Shown piece after piece: positions 23,936 through 33,947 of a stretch of DNA of 64,000 nt. The stretch covers positions 11,966,919 to 12,030,918 of the forward strand of contig JAQNBH010000007.1 of assembly GCA_028752905.1 (NCBI GenBank). Reading direction: 5' to 3'. Every line of letters begins with the position of its first letter. The first letter of the stretch is position 1. This stretch comes from Cladorhizidae sp. MBARI D1340-BT2. Lineage: Eukaryota > Porifera > Demospongiae > Poecilosclerida > Cladorhizidae. Both the position numbers and the translations under genes were made by a program. The notes beneath the pieces are model-generated. The model had not been told where the DNA came from, made no database searches, and was given only the letters and a program-made list of their open reading frames with translations.

Positions 23936-25929
23936 TCCTCCAAGAAAGAGAGATGTCGATAACTATCATGTACCTTGTGACCTAATAATTACTGTAGTAT
24001 AATAGACACCTCTGAGCTGGGACTCATATTGATTAGCCTTGTAGCTAGCATTCTATATATAAGGTTCTATTTTTTTCTGAAGGGACTGATTATACTTGGT
24101 GATGTAATGATTGTTATTCTCTAATGGTCAAATAAGAGAATCACTAAATGTTAAAAATATGACATGCAATTGACATCAATCTCTAACAACAATACCCGAT
24201 AATCAACATTGAAACTTCAACTTTAGGGCTGACATCAGCTGAAAGATTTGGACATTGTAAACTAGAACTGTCCTTGTATGGCTTTTCCTTTATCTGGCTT
24301 CTTGTGGAAGCAGTTCAACTTCTAACATGTCAATGAGCTAACACGTTAATGAGCTATATAATAAGCCATTGTGAACCGACTTCAACCTGTCTCAGCCCCC
24401 TATGGTGTTGATCCTTTATGTGTGTCTCTCCATAGATGCCTTAATCAAGTGTGATGTAGGTCAGTGTGTACTCTCATAGAGCTATTGTTAACCTACTTCA
24501 AATTGCCTCTAATCATAAAGCAAGTGTTTATACACTAATGGTATGTTGCGCATGTGACAACACTCATTAATTTGTTATCGATTTACAAGAGCATTAAACT
24601 GGATTGCAGAAAGTTGAGTTTCAGTTCAAGTGGACATAGGACAAAACAAAAAAATCTTGACTGTACCAATTTAATTTTTCAAAGAAAATTTGGAGATCCA
24701 TAGTTCTTTAATTCTGATCAAGCTTGCCACACCCATTGATTAGAGCCATAAATTATTCCCTCTATTGGAGCTGTGCATGATTAAAACCTGACCCCCACAT
24801 ACACAGATGTAGCTATGTACTTGCCTGTCTTGTGACAAGAATTAACTAGTTCACTTGCATTACCATCAGCCATTATGCAATTCTTGCCCCTCTGCTCCGA
24901 ACTGTCTCCATCATCATCATAATGTGTTGTGTAATCTGTTGAAAGTGACACAGTTAAATAAATGTCCTTTACATAAAAATGTTAATTGGGTGGGATGAAA
25001 ACTACCTTTTCATTGAATAAATTTTACTTGAACATATTCCAAATAGTATTGTTCCTTGAGGCTAAAGCTAAAGATATTTAGAGGAGTTTGAAAGGACTCT
25101 TGTATTCGTAGTAGTTATATACTGTGCCTACAAGCTAAGCTACAACTGCACTGAAGAGGTTCCATTTAACCATTTCTGTGACAAACAGTTCTTAGCCTTT
25201 TACAGTTCCTCTTCAACTCAGCTTCTACAACCTCCTGGGAAATTGCCTATATGTATTTACATGCATATGTATGCTCCATGGCAGCCTCAGGCTCTGGCAT
25301 TCCCCCATCATAATTGATAATACTTTGCTATTCTAATTATTCATTGTTTTCAATATTTCTTTTCATTGTAACCTCATCCAGAATAATACTTAATAATGAA
25401 ATAGTCCCAAATCCAGTAGTTCTATATTACTGGGGAAATAATTACTATACTTTGTAGTTACTTTGTAATAGAGCATCACTTTTTTCTAATGAAATCCATA
25501 TAAATGCTTTTAAACAAGTCAATGTGTATATATGAAGCCAACTAATTAAGTCCCAGAAACCCTAGTTTAACAAAATACTTCTCTTTCATATATTTAGAGT
25601 GTGCTATTTATGGAGAATAAAAATGGGTATATGCATAGCTATATAATATACTGCAGTGAAAACTTGACAGCTTCTATATAGCTTTTAATAACATGCAGTA
25701 AACAATTAAACAACTTCAAAAGCAGGAACTGAAAGCCAATATGGTGATGCTAAAAATGCTTAACAAGATACAAATTTATATTATGGAGTGTTAAAAAAGC
25801 CAAATGATTTTCTTTACCCACTTACTTCTAAGGATTTATTTAAGCAATAGTTTGAGGTCTTCCAATGCAATCCTGTCACTGTTATAGTCAAAGTGCAGTT
25901 TTGTTAAAAATCTAGATAGATTTATAGTT
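23936..25929. other. AT-rich non-coding region
   Basis: No gene, tandem array or RNA gene is recognised over about 2 kb. The first few hundred bases may include the 3' end of the gypsy element, since composition changes only gradually. Confidence 0.5.
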
Positions 25930-26510
25930 GAAGGGGGGATGATACCATTTTAGAAAGTGCTATAAAAACGTGTGCTTCCTACTTTATAGAGCTCCATAAA
26001 TTCTGCACACTTCACTATATGAACTTGATATATAGCTCAAAGATAGCTCTCTCTGTTTGCTCGCTTTTGATACTAAAAACTATTCCATAAGTATTACCAT
26101 TTCCAAGCTACAGGCAGTCAAAATTTGGTGACCTCAAAACCTCCGTTCCCAAATTCCAGCTTCTAATTGGAAAGTATGAGACAGTTGAAATTAGTACCAG
26201 TGGCTATAGGAAGCATCCACCCGCATGCTTGACTATGTATTAACATTTTAGCACCTAATGACAATTTGTAGAGTAGAACTTCCTCAATTGGGAGCTAGAA
26301 CTGCAGAGAATTTGGGCATGCAGGTTTTGAGGTCATCAACTTTGTTGCCTGTAACTTGAGAATTCTAATGCAAAAGTCAAAAGGGAGCGCACAGACAGAG
26401 CTATATTTTAAGCTGATATCAAGTTCACAGACCAAAGTGTGCAGAATTTATGGAGCTCTAAAGTTGGAACCACAAGATTTTATAACACTTTTATCACCCT
26501 TACCCTGAAA
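25930..26510. repeat. Foldback MITE
   Basis: Arms of about 200 bp are inverted. 25,965-26,150 carries GAGCTCCATAAATTCTGCAC, ACTTGATATATAGCTC and CAAAATTTGGTGACCTC. 26,300-26,490 carries the complements (GTGCAGAATTTATGGAGCTC at 26,434; TTTTGAGGTCATCAACTTTG at 26,324). A loop of about 150 bp separates them. Relatives lie at 638-745, 15,310-15,500, 43,690-43,775 and 59,395-59,575. Confidence 0.7.
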
Positions 26511-27565
26511 AGGAATATAGTAATTTTAAAAACAGCTCTGTTTTAGTATTCTAAAGGTTGTTGTCCGTGGTGTATATGTCCTAGAACCTGATATTCATAT
26601 AATTATATCACTTTGATTTTGTCTGATATCAACATAAGACCATGGTAATTGTAATATTGACACCACTCTACCTTCAGTTCCTGAATTCACCCAAACTTCA
26701 GCATCACCTGGGATTTCTGGGTGGTCCATGAACCCTAAGTTATATGGGCTGTGCTTATTTTGCACCATTCTTTACATCATATTCTTAACGATCATAGGTG
26801 TAAAAGAAGAATATTGCAGGTTTACACAAGCAGTCGACTATTACATCAAACTTAGCCAAATTTAATGTTTGTTTGTTATTCTGTTTATTGGACATTGTAT
26901 TTAATATTGTATTATTTCTTACCATATATGTATATGAATAATAATTATTATTGTAATGGGGAAAAAAGAAGGAGAAAAAAAATACTAACAAAGAGCAGTG
27001 AAACATAATAATATTGTTCGAACTTACAATTCCCCCAAAACAAGTAAACTTCCTCTAGTCATATAAAGTACATAGCAGCCATAGATAACATAAGTAGGAA
27101 TTTCCACTTCATAAATCTAAACTTCAAAAAAAGAAAAAAGACTAAACCTTATCCCAATAATAATAATAACAACAAAAACAACAATAAAAAGAAGAACAAC
27201 AATAAAACAACAACAACAATAATAATAATCAATATAATAATTATAATTATACTAAACTATATCTTCGTGGTTAACTGCATATGAAGTTTGAACCATTGAT
27301 TACGAACAGGGTAGTCAGCGTGTAATATTACTCAACAAAACATAACAATAAATTTGCTTCCTGGTAGTTGGTATTCAAGTTATGTAAAAAGCAAGTAGAT
27401 GTAGAAACATCAGGTGGAAAGGGACAGGATGAGGCACACCACATCAAATCGTTCTAGTTTGTGGCATAAATTAAACATATCAATTCAATTTGGCCTTCAT
27501 GCTGTCAGTTATCTGTTAGTGATGCTTTATTTAGTCCATTCACCACTCACTCCCGGAACGCCATG
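26511..27565. other. AT-rich spacer with AAT/CAA microsatellite
   Basis: No gene is recognised. 27,155-27,250 is a run of AATAATAAC / AACAACAAT trinucleotide repeats. Confidence 0.5.
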
Positions 27566-27948
27566 TAGATCAGAGTTTGCATTACAAACTCTTTCCAGGC
27601 TTCTTTCAAGAGAGAGAGTTAGAGAGAAAGAGAAGAGGGAGATGTGGACTGATGTAAGGAAGTTTGTACAGCTTTTGAGGAAATGTGCTATGATGATAGA
27701 AGTGAGCTGATGTTAGAAATAGGACCTCCATAGCAGGTTGGTTCTGCTTACTTTAAAGGGTGGTTAATTTTACATGAGTTCTGGAGCTATATTTTCTGTT
27801 TCTAATGAAGGTTGTTTAATATATCCATTGTAGCTTCTGTAAAAAAATATATTGCAGTTGTACATAAACAGCTGACTGTTATTACATAAAACTTAGTGAA
27901 AAGATAATGAAGAGCAATGAAACTGGGAAACTGCTTGCTCTCTGACCA

Positions 27949-27958
27949 TGCAATTGCA
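27949..27958. promoter_or_regulatory. Conserved palindrome TGCAATTGCA upstream of gene A
   Basis: This perfect 10-bp palindrome, within CCATGCAATTGCAGTCTAGG, is retained in all three copies (also 34,343-34,352 and 62,458-62,467), including diverged copy B. Its role is unknown; conservation may only reflect common descent. Confidence 0.25.
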
Positions 27959-28288
27959 GTCTAGGAAGGCAACTTGCTTGAGCCATGTGCAGTCCATAGG
28001 CACTAGGATTGGCTAGCTTCTTATAGAAGCAGTAATTCCCTCTTATAAATCTATGCTTCCTCCCCACGTTGGATTAAGAGATTAGCCCAATAAACAACAA
28101 CAAAACAAAAAAATACCCACACTAAGCACGGCTTTTGCTTGGCAAAAGATAGAATTTTGTTGTTATTTCCTCAATTTCATATGCTGAAGCCATGGCAATA
28201 AGGTCAGGAGGTAGCTATGTTAGAGGTCAAGTTACAATATCTTGAATTTTGATGGATATTGCAACATCAACCTAGGCACATTACTAGG

Positions 28289-28297
28289 TATATAAAG
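28289..28297 (+). promoter_or_regulatory. TATA box of gene A (TATATAAAG)
   Basis: A consensus TATA box lies 93 bp before the ATG at 28,390. The same motif precedes copy B (34,709-34,717) and copy C (62,837-62,845), which predicts transcription starting about 25-30 bp downstream. Confidence 0.6.
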
Positions 28298-28389
28298 AAA
28301 CAAAAAGATGTAGATTTTAAGAAACATCAAAAAAAAAATTAACAGCACTACTACTACCACTAGTCATAGTTAGCATCACCACATCAATC

Positions 28390-29265
28390 ATGAATCAATT
28401 CTACTTTTTCTTCGCACTGTTAACGATACTTTCTTCAGTCTATTCGGCACCCACAGCATCCACTGCTGCAGAAACTACAGCTCCCCCGACGTTGCCATAT
28501 GCGCCTTACGACTGCTTACTTACCTCCACATTACAGAAAGCCACAGCTATAGCTTCATTCCAGAAGGGACGGTCTCTCATTGTGAGGGAACTGAATGACC
28601 GAGTCTTGCGGGTAGGTAAAAGTTCAAAGGGCACACGAAGACTATTGCATATATTAACCATTATATTTATTACCTTTGGCAGAGATTGGCTCAGGTGCCA
28701 ACAATATGTCCACCAGCTATTCTCAGCGCGCTCAACTTTGCCGAACACCCTACTATCAACCTTGACCGAGGGCTTCCAGCTGTAGCCAACTCCATCGGCA
28801 AAATTGACGCTTATCTGAGGTTAATCCAGCAGAGCCAGATAGAGAGCTACAGTGAGGACATGCAGGCTCTTTATGATGTGCTCTCTGGGACTCTACTTGA
28901 CCTCTACAAAGTGGTAAGAAACACAAATTAAAGCCATCTGATCTGGTTGTGATTTCATTTGCACATCACTGTAATTTCTACAGCTGTCACCCACCTACTG
29001 TAACTGCACAATTCCAGCAGCAGAAGAGACAAACTCAAGCAACTGTTTCACTGTCCCTCAACTTAGTATCAGATATTTTCAAGAAAATTGTAATCTTATC
29101 ACCTATATCTCCAAGACAATCTTCCATGATCTGAACTCCCTTCATACCCTCACCATGTCCTGGCTGAAAAGTCAAGAGGTGGGTCCACTGCCAGATATCA
29201 CAAACTTGGAGTGGCTCTCTTCTCATGTCAATAAAAGCTCTCCTGCAATTGCCAAGCTAACATGA
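28390..29265 (+). CDS. Secreted helical protein, copy A (three exons, 244 aa; cytokine-like architecture)
   Basis: Exons: 28,390-28,611, 28,683-28,913 and 28,984-29,265 (74, 77 and 93 codons plus TGA). Donors are GTAGGT and GTAAGA; acceptors are TTTGGCAG and TTTCTACAG. Introns are 71 and 70 bp, both phase 0. The ATG follows a TATA box and starts a clear signal peptide (MNQFYFFFALLTILSSVYSA). A Thr/Pro/Ala-rich linker follows, then predicted amphipathic helices at about 43-76, 104-126, 129-151 and 182-214. There are six cysteines (42, 83, 157, 159, 172, 187) and three N-glycosylation sequons (158, 168, 234). A signal peptide, about four helices and all-phase-0 introns recall class I helical cytokines, but I recognise no family signature, so function is inference. 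It could equally be a lineage-specific secreted helical protein. Copies B and C lie downstream. Confidence 0.8.
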
Positions 29266-29778
29266 AAGAATTTCTAATTTCTTCCTCTCACTGGAAAAAA
29301 ACAATTCATTCATGAAACAATCATCTTTTTAACAATGTATCTTTTATTAGTATGTCAAACTCACTATTATACATTCATCCAGGTATTATCAATTTCTTAT
29401 CATAGAAACAATAGATCTTTGAGTAAAGATGGGGCCATACATTGTTTTACAACAGATAACTATAGGTACCCATTATGATGATGACAGGCAGTACTGGTAA
29501 CCAAAACAAAAACATAGCCATCGTCTCAGAACATGGATTCAAAAAACAAGATAACCCCCCCCCCCCCCACACACTCACCACTATGATGCTATATATAGGA
29601 TTGATCTTAGACAATCAGCAAGATTGGGTATATTATAATCAGTGCTCTTTCTCTGTGTGATCACAACTTCACAAAGTATCTCAGTGCTTCCAGGTAGGTA
29701 GGGATGTGAGATGGTATTTCACATTCATTACGAAAACTTTTTCAACCAGCACTTATGTAATTAACCAAATGATGATGG
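29266..29778. other. 3' flank of gene A
   Basis: Matches the end of segment C until the window stops. No canonical AATAAA follows the stop codon closely. A poly-C run lies at 29,555-29,568. No other gene is seen. Confidence 0.5.
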
Positions 29779-29880
29779 ATTTCTTTCTTTACTTCTTCTT
29801 GCTTTCTTTCCTTCTGTCTCACTTTCCTTCTTTTCTCCTTACTTTCTTTCTTTCTTCTTTTACTTAATCTTTCTTTTTTG
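29779..29880. repeat. TTTC-rich pyrimidine tract, 5' side of the LINE
   Basis: CTTT/TTCT repeats fill about 100 bp. A similar tract lies at 33,634-33,690 on the other side of the retrotransposon, so the element appears to sit inside a pyrimidine-rich microsatellite. Confidence 0.7.
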
Positions 29881-29974
29881 GTTTCTATTTTCACTCTGTC
29901 TTTCTTTTAAACTATTATAAAATCTTAACAAAAACGACAAAAAATACAAATATGAACAAACCCAAGCAAAGAGT

Positions 29975-32800
29975 ATGTTGAGGAGGGTGGGGGTTGGGAG
30001 AGGGACCAAAGATAGGGAAACTGGGCGGTTGAGAGTGGCATTTGTTAATTGTAGAGGATGGTGGTCAAGGGAGGTGGATTTGAAGGTAGTGTTGGGAACG
30101 AAGAAGTTTGATGTGCTGGGATTAGCGGAGACATTTTTGCAGAAGGAGGATGAGGTGAGTGTGGCAGGATATGAGTGGTATGGCAGGAATAGAGAGGGTG
30201 GCAGGCGGGCGAGTGGAGGTGTGAGAGTTCTGGTGCATGAGAGTTTGGAATCTAGGGTGAGGAAGTCAAGAGAAGGTTTGCTGTGGGTGGAGTTAAGCGG
30301 AGCGGGGAGAAGAAAAACCATGGTAGGGGTAGTGTATGTGAACCCAGAAGGAGTGAGAATGAGTGAGACGGAGGTATTGTTTGAGGTATTGCAGGAGGAT
30401 GTGGTGAAGTATGAAGAGAAAGGGTTCGATGTTGTTATGATGGGGGACTTCAATGCAAAGATTGGATTAGGAGTGGAGGACAACCCAAACAGTAATGGAA
30501 GGCGGTTGTTGGAGTTGGTTAGGGTTGGAGGTCTGATTGTGGGGAACGAGTTGCAGTGCTGTGAGGGCAGGTGGACGTGGGAATGTGGGGAGAGAAAGTC
30601 GGTCATAGACTATATGTTGTTTAGTGAGAGCATGGATGTAGCTAGGGTGGTAGTTGAGGACTCAGGCAAGCTGGATGTGGGGTCGGACCATAACATTATT
30701 TGGGGAGAAATTACGTGGGGTACGAGAGAGGTACAAGTGAGAAGAGAGCGACATAAATGGAGAGTTGACAATAGGCTAGACTGGATGGAGTATCAGGAGG
30801 CAGTGGAGGAAGTGTTCATGGGGTGGGAAGAGGAGGTGAGAGAGCTTGAACAAGAGTTGGGAGGAAACATAGTTGAAGAGGTGTGGGGTAGGTGGAAGGA
30901 GAAAGTTTTGGCTGCAGCAGAGAAAGGAATTGGAAGGAAGAAGATTACAGACAGGTCAGAGGGATGGTGGTCAGGGAATGTGGAGTGGTTGATTGGTGTC
31001 AGGAAGGAGAAATGTAAGAGGCTAAAGGAAGCCAGGAAGAGAGGAGAGAGAGAGGCTACATTAAGACAACTATGGGATGACTATAGAGAAGCAAGAAAGG
31101 AAGTGAAAAAGACTATTAGGATAGAGAAGAAGGAATTGAGGAAGAGAACTATAAAGAAGATTAGAGAGCAGGGTGGGACTAGTTGTAAGCTTTTTTGGAA
31201 TGATTTAAGAGCAAAGAGGAAGGAGAGAAAGATAAAAGGAGTGAGAGATGAAGAGGGAAGGATGGTAGAGGAGGAAGTCGAGGTGTTGGAGGTGATGGCA
31301 AAACACTGGGAAGAGCTGGGGAGGAAAAAAGAGGATGCCACAGTACAAGAAGTAGAGATGGGAGAAGTGGGTGGGCATGAGCTAGGTATGTGTGAAGAAG
31401 TAAGCTGGGAAGAAGTAGTAGAGGTATTAAAGTGTTTGAAGAGAGGAAAGGCACCAGGCCCTGATGGAATGTTGAATGAGATGCTGATGTATGGAGGTAG
31501 AAGGTTGGTGGAAGTGATGGTGCAGGTGATGAATGTGGTGATGAGGATTGAGTGCTGCCCAGTGGACTGGAAGAGGAGTTTACTAGTACCTCTCCACAAG
31601 GATGGTGATGAGGATGAAGTAGGGAATTATAGCGGAATTTCATTGTGTTGTAATGTGGTGAAGGTGTTTGCGAGAGTGTTGGCAAGGAGGTTGGGAGTGT
31701 TCGCTGAGGATAAGATGTTGACGGAAGCACAAGGAGGATTTAGGAGACAGAGGAGATGTTCAGACCAGTGGTTGGTGTTAAGAGGAGTTTGTGAAGTGAG
31801 GAAGAGCGAGAAAAAAGCTTCATATCTGGCTTTCCTGGATATAAGTAAGGCATATGATAGTGTGTGGAGGGAGGGACTGTGGCAGAAGTTGAGGCAGTAT
31901 GGAGTAGAAGAGAAGCTTGTGAGGACATGTGTAGGATTGTATAGTGGGGTGGAGACGACGGTGGTATTGAATGGAAGGAGGTCAAGGTGGTTCACTGTGG
32001 AGAATGGACTTAGGCAGGGATGTCCTTTGTCTCCACTTCTTTTCAATATATATCTGATGGGAATGGCGGAGGAATTGGAGAGAGCTGAGCTAGGAGTCAA
32101 AGTGGAAGGCTGCTGGTGTGGGGCACTCATGTATGCAGATGATGTTGTTCTTCTGGCTGACTCAGGGGTGGAACTGCAAGCTATGTTGGATGTGGTACAG
32201 GCGTATGTGTTAAGGTGGAAGATGAAATTTAATAGCAAGAAGAGCAAGGTCATGGTAGTAGGGAAGAAGGAATCAGAAGTGCATTGGAGGATTGGTGAGG
32301 AGATATTGGAAGAGGTCAAAGAATTCAAGTACTTAGGAATATGGTTTGATAGGAAGCTAAGGGGTAATGTTCAGTTAGAGAAGATGGCAAAGAAGGCAGA
32401 AGAGTGGGTTGGAAAGGTAATATGGATGAGTAGAGTGAATGGGCAGGTGGAAGTAGACAGAGGAAGAATGGTGTGGGAGCTTCTAGCGAGACCCAGTATG
32501 GAGCATGCAGCCGAAGTGTGGTGGACAGGAGGACGGAATGCTCGCAAGAAGTTGGAGTCAGCACAGATGAGAGTGGGTAGGAGACTGTTGGGGGCAAGTG
32601 ATACAGTAGCAGGAGTGGCAATACGGGGAGATATGGGGTGGAGGAAGCTAGAGGAGAGGAGGGAAGAGATGAAGGTTTTGTTTGGCAAGAGATTAGAGGT
32701 GTTGGAACAGAGCAGATTGGTTAAAGTTGTTGTAAATAAACTACGAGAGGATGGAGGAATTGGATGGTGGGAAGAATATGATATCTTGAGGAGAAAGTAG
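29975..32800 (+). CDS. LINE endonuclease-reverse transcriptase, N-terminal 941 aa
   Basis: An apurinic-type (EEP) endonuclease comes first: VNCRG near residue 24, GLAETF near 49, MGDFNAKIG at 156-164, IDYML at 211-215 and GSDHN at 236-240. A Lys/Arg/Glu-rich linker (residues 340-460) leads to the reverse transcriptase: GKAPGPDGM at 491, TEAQGGFR near 583, FLDISKAYD near 620, NGLRQGCPLSPLLFNIYL near 677 and the catalytic YADD at 720-723, then KYLGIWF. NYRGISL-type finger sequence reads NYSGISL. All catalytic residues expected for both domains are visible. The start is the first ATG in frame, and no alternative upstream start extends it. Translation ends at a TAG (32,798-32,800) that splits it from the C-terminal part. 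Purine-rich codon use gives long antisense frames, which are artefacts. Confidence 0.9.
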   Translation: MLRRVGVGRGTKDRETGRLRVAFVNCRGWWSREVDLKVVLGTKKFDVLGLAETFLQKEDEVSVAGYEWYGRNREGGRRASGGVRVLVHESLESRVRKSREGLLWVELSGAGRRKTMVGVVYVNPEGVRMSETEVLFEVLQEDVVKYEEKGFDVVMMGDFNAKIGLGVEDNPNSNGRRLLELVRVGGLIVGNELQCCEGRWTWECGERKSVIDYMLFSESMDVARVVVEDSGKLDVGSDHNIIWGEITWGTREVQVRRERHKWRVDNRLDWMEYQEAVEEVFMGWEEEVRELEQELGGNIVEEVWGRWKEKVLAAAEKGIGRKKITDRSEGWWSGNVEWLIGVRKEKCKRLKEARKRGEREATLRQLWDDYREARKEVKKTIRIEKKELRKRTIKKIREQGGTSCKLFWNDLRAKRKERKIKGVRDEEGRMVEEEVEVLEVMAKHWEELGRKKEDATVQEVEMGEVGGHELGMCEEVSWEEVVEVLKCLKRGKAPGPDGMLNEMLMYGGRRLVEVMVQVMNVVMRIECCPVDWKRSLLVPLHKDGDEDEVGNYSGISLCCNVVKVFARVLARRLGVFAEDKMLTEAQGGFRRQRRCSDQWLVLRGVCEVRKSEKKASYLAFLDISKAYDSVWREGLWQKLRQYGVEEKLVRTCVGLYSGVETTVVLNGRRSRWFTVENGLRQGCPLSPLLFNIYLMGMAEELERAELGVKVEGCWCGALMYADDVVLLADSGVELQAMLDVVQAYVLRWKMKFNSKKSKVMVVGKKESEVHWRIGEEILEEVKEFKYLGIWFDRKLRGNVQLEKMAKKAEEWVGKVIWMSRVNGQVEVDRGRMVWELLARPSMEHAAEVWWTGGRNARKKLESAQMRVGRRLLGASDTVAGVAIRGDMGWRKLEERREEMKVLFGKRLEVLEQSRLVKVVVNKLREDGGIGWWEEYDILRRK

Positions 32801-33412
32801 AAGATAAACAACGAGGCTGGGTCAGTGCGCAAGTGGAAGGGGAAAGTGAAGGTGAGAAATGAGAAGGACTGGGAGGAGGAAGTAGACGGGAAAAGTACGC
32901 TGAATTATTATAAATTGGCAAAGAATGGTGCAGGGGTGGAGAGGTATGTGAGGGCCATGCATGGTCAGGAAGGTGTGCGGCTGCAATTTCGACTGAGGAC
33001 TGCATCAGCTGGGTTGTTAGAGGATAAGAAGAGATGTGGGATAGTTAGGGATGAGAGGTGTATAATGTGTGATAGTGGAGCAGGGGAGGATGTGGAACAT
33101 TTCTTGGTGACATGCGGGGAATTTGAGAGGGATCGGCTGGTTCTGATAGATGAGGTACGCAGAATTGCAGGGGCAAGACAGTGGCTGGATGAATTAAGAA
33201 GAGTGAGTAAGGATGGAAAGGTGGCATTGCTTTTGGGGAAAGATGTGGAGGGAGTAAGTGATGCAGTGATGGAGGAGGTGGGTGAGTGTGTTATGTATTG
33301 GGTAGGGAAGTGGTGGCAGAGGAGAAAGGAATTGTTGTATGGTCAGCTGAGGAATGATCTTTGGTCCACTCCTGTCCCCCCCTTCCTGAGCAGCGGGACA
33401 CTCGTAACTTAA
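32801..33412 (+). pseudogene. LINE C-terminal part, downstream of an in-frame TAG
   Basis: This continues in exactly the same frame as the reverse transcriptase for about 203 codons to a TAA at 33,410-33,412, with only the TAG at 32,798-32,800 between. It contains a zinc-binding motif, RCIMCDSGAGEDVEHFLVTC (C-x2-C-x9-H-x4-C, 33,056-33,118), as found C-terminal to many LINE reverse transcriptases. One nonsense substitution therefore separates this copy from a single frame of about 1,145 codons. Read-through is possible but nothing in the sequence supports it. Confidence 0.8.
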
Positions 33413-33633
33413 TATTGTGGATAATTGTATTAATTAAGTACTGTTGACTTCTTTTTAAAATATAGATTGTTATTAGGTTAGTTACTAAATAGTTTCACAC
33501 TGTGCTGTATTATATATGTGATGGCCTTAACAGGCTCAGCAATAGCAACATTAAATCATAACTAACCAATTAACAAACATATTTATAACTAGAATACATA
33601 ACCAATAACTAATATACATAAATAAATAACTAA
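33413..33633. other. LINE 3' region
   Basis: AT-rich and non-coding, ending in repeated AATAACTAA / ATACATAA words that probably mark the retrotransposon tail. Confidence 0.5.
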
Positions 33634-33690
33634 TTCTTTCTTACTTCCCTTCTCCCTTGTTTTCTTTCTTTCTGAATTTCTTTCTTGGAC
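33634..33690. repeat. TTTC-rich pyrimidine tract, 3' side of the LINE
   Basis: TTTCTTTCTT words mirror the tract at 29,779-29,880. Confidence 0.6.
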
Positions 33691-33947
33691 ATTATGAAAA
33701 GTGCAACTTTTTGGAAGTGCCATTTTTATATAATGAGAACAACCCTAGCAAGCCTGTTGTGGGTTTATTGTTTATGTATGAATGTCAAACATCTATTAAT
33801 GCAGACTCAATTATTATTAATAAGTTTGGTCAGGCTTAAGTATGCTATGTATTTTACAAGAAAACATTATAAAATTCCGATCAGTAATGACTCTATGGAA
33901 TTTATGCATGAGCTTAATTGCTACTATTCAGTGACCTCACAGTATTT
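33691..33947. other. Unassigned spacer
   Basis: Open frames of 60-88 codons occur but none is recognised. Confidence 0.4.

Larger units (their letters stand above)
27566..29445. repeat. Duplicated gene segment A
   Basis: Homologous to 33,948-35,840 (segment B, starting at the shared GTAGATCAGAGTTT) and, from 27,791, to 62,303-64,000 (segment C). A and C are near-identical through promoter, exons, introns and the 3' flank to the end of the window, which indicates a recent duplication. B is more diverged. Confidence 0.9.
29880..33630 (+). mobile_element. Non-LTR retrotransposon, nearly intact
   Basis: It comprises a 5' leader of about 95 bp, one endonuclease-reverse transcriptase frame and a 3' region ending in ATACATAAATAAATAACTAA-like A/T-rich sequence. 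Flanking TTTC tracts suggest insertion in a pyrimidine microsatellite; exact target duplications cannot be set. No separate gag-like ORF1 is seen upstream. The sense strand is strikingly purine-rich and C-poor throughout, unlike all neighbours. The clade is not resolved by eye. Confidence 0.85.

Noticed and set aside
27917..27932. ISRE/IRF-like GAAACTGGGAAACT upstream of gene A
   Set aside because: The GAAA cores are four bases apart instead of two, and the motif is not kept in copy B (AAAACAGGGAGACT).
29860..32832. Minus-strand open frames of 81-248 codons
   Set aside because: They lie antisense to the LINE frame and result from its purine-rich, C-poor sense strand. They are Ser/Pro/Thr/Leu rich without domains.
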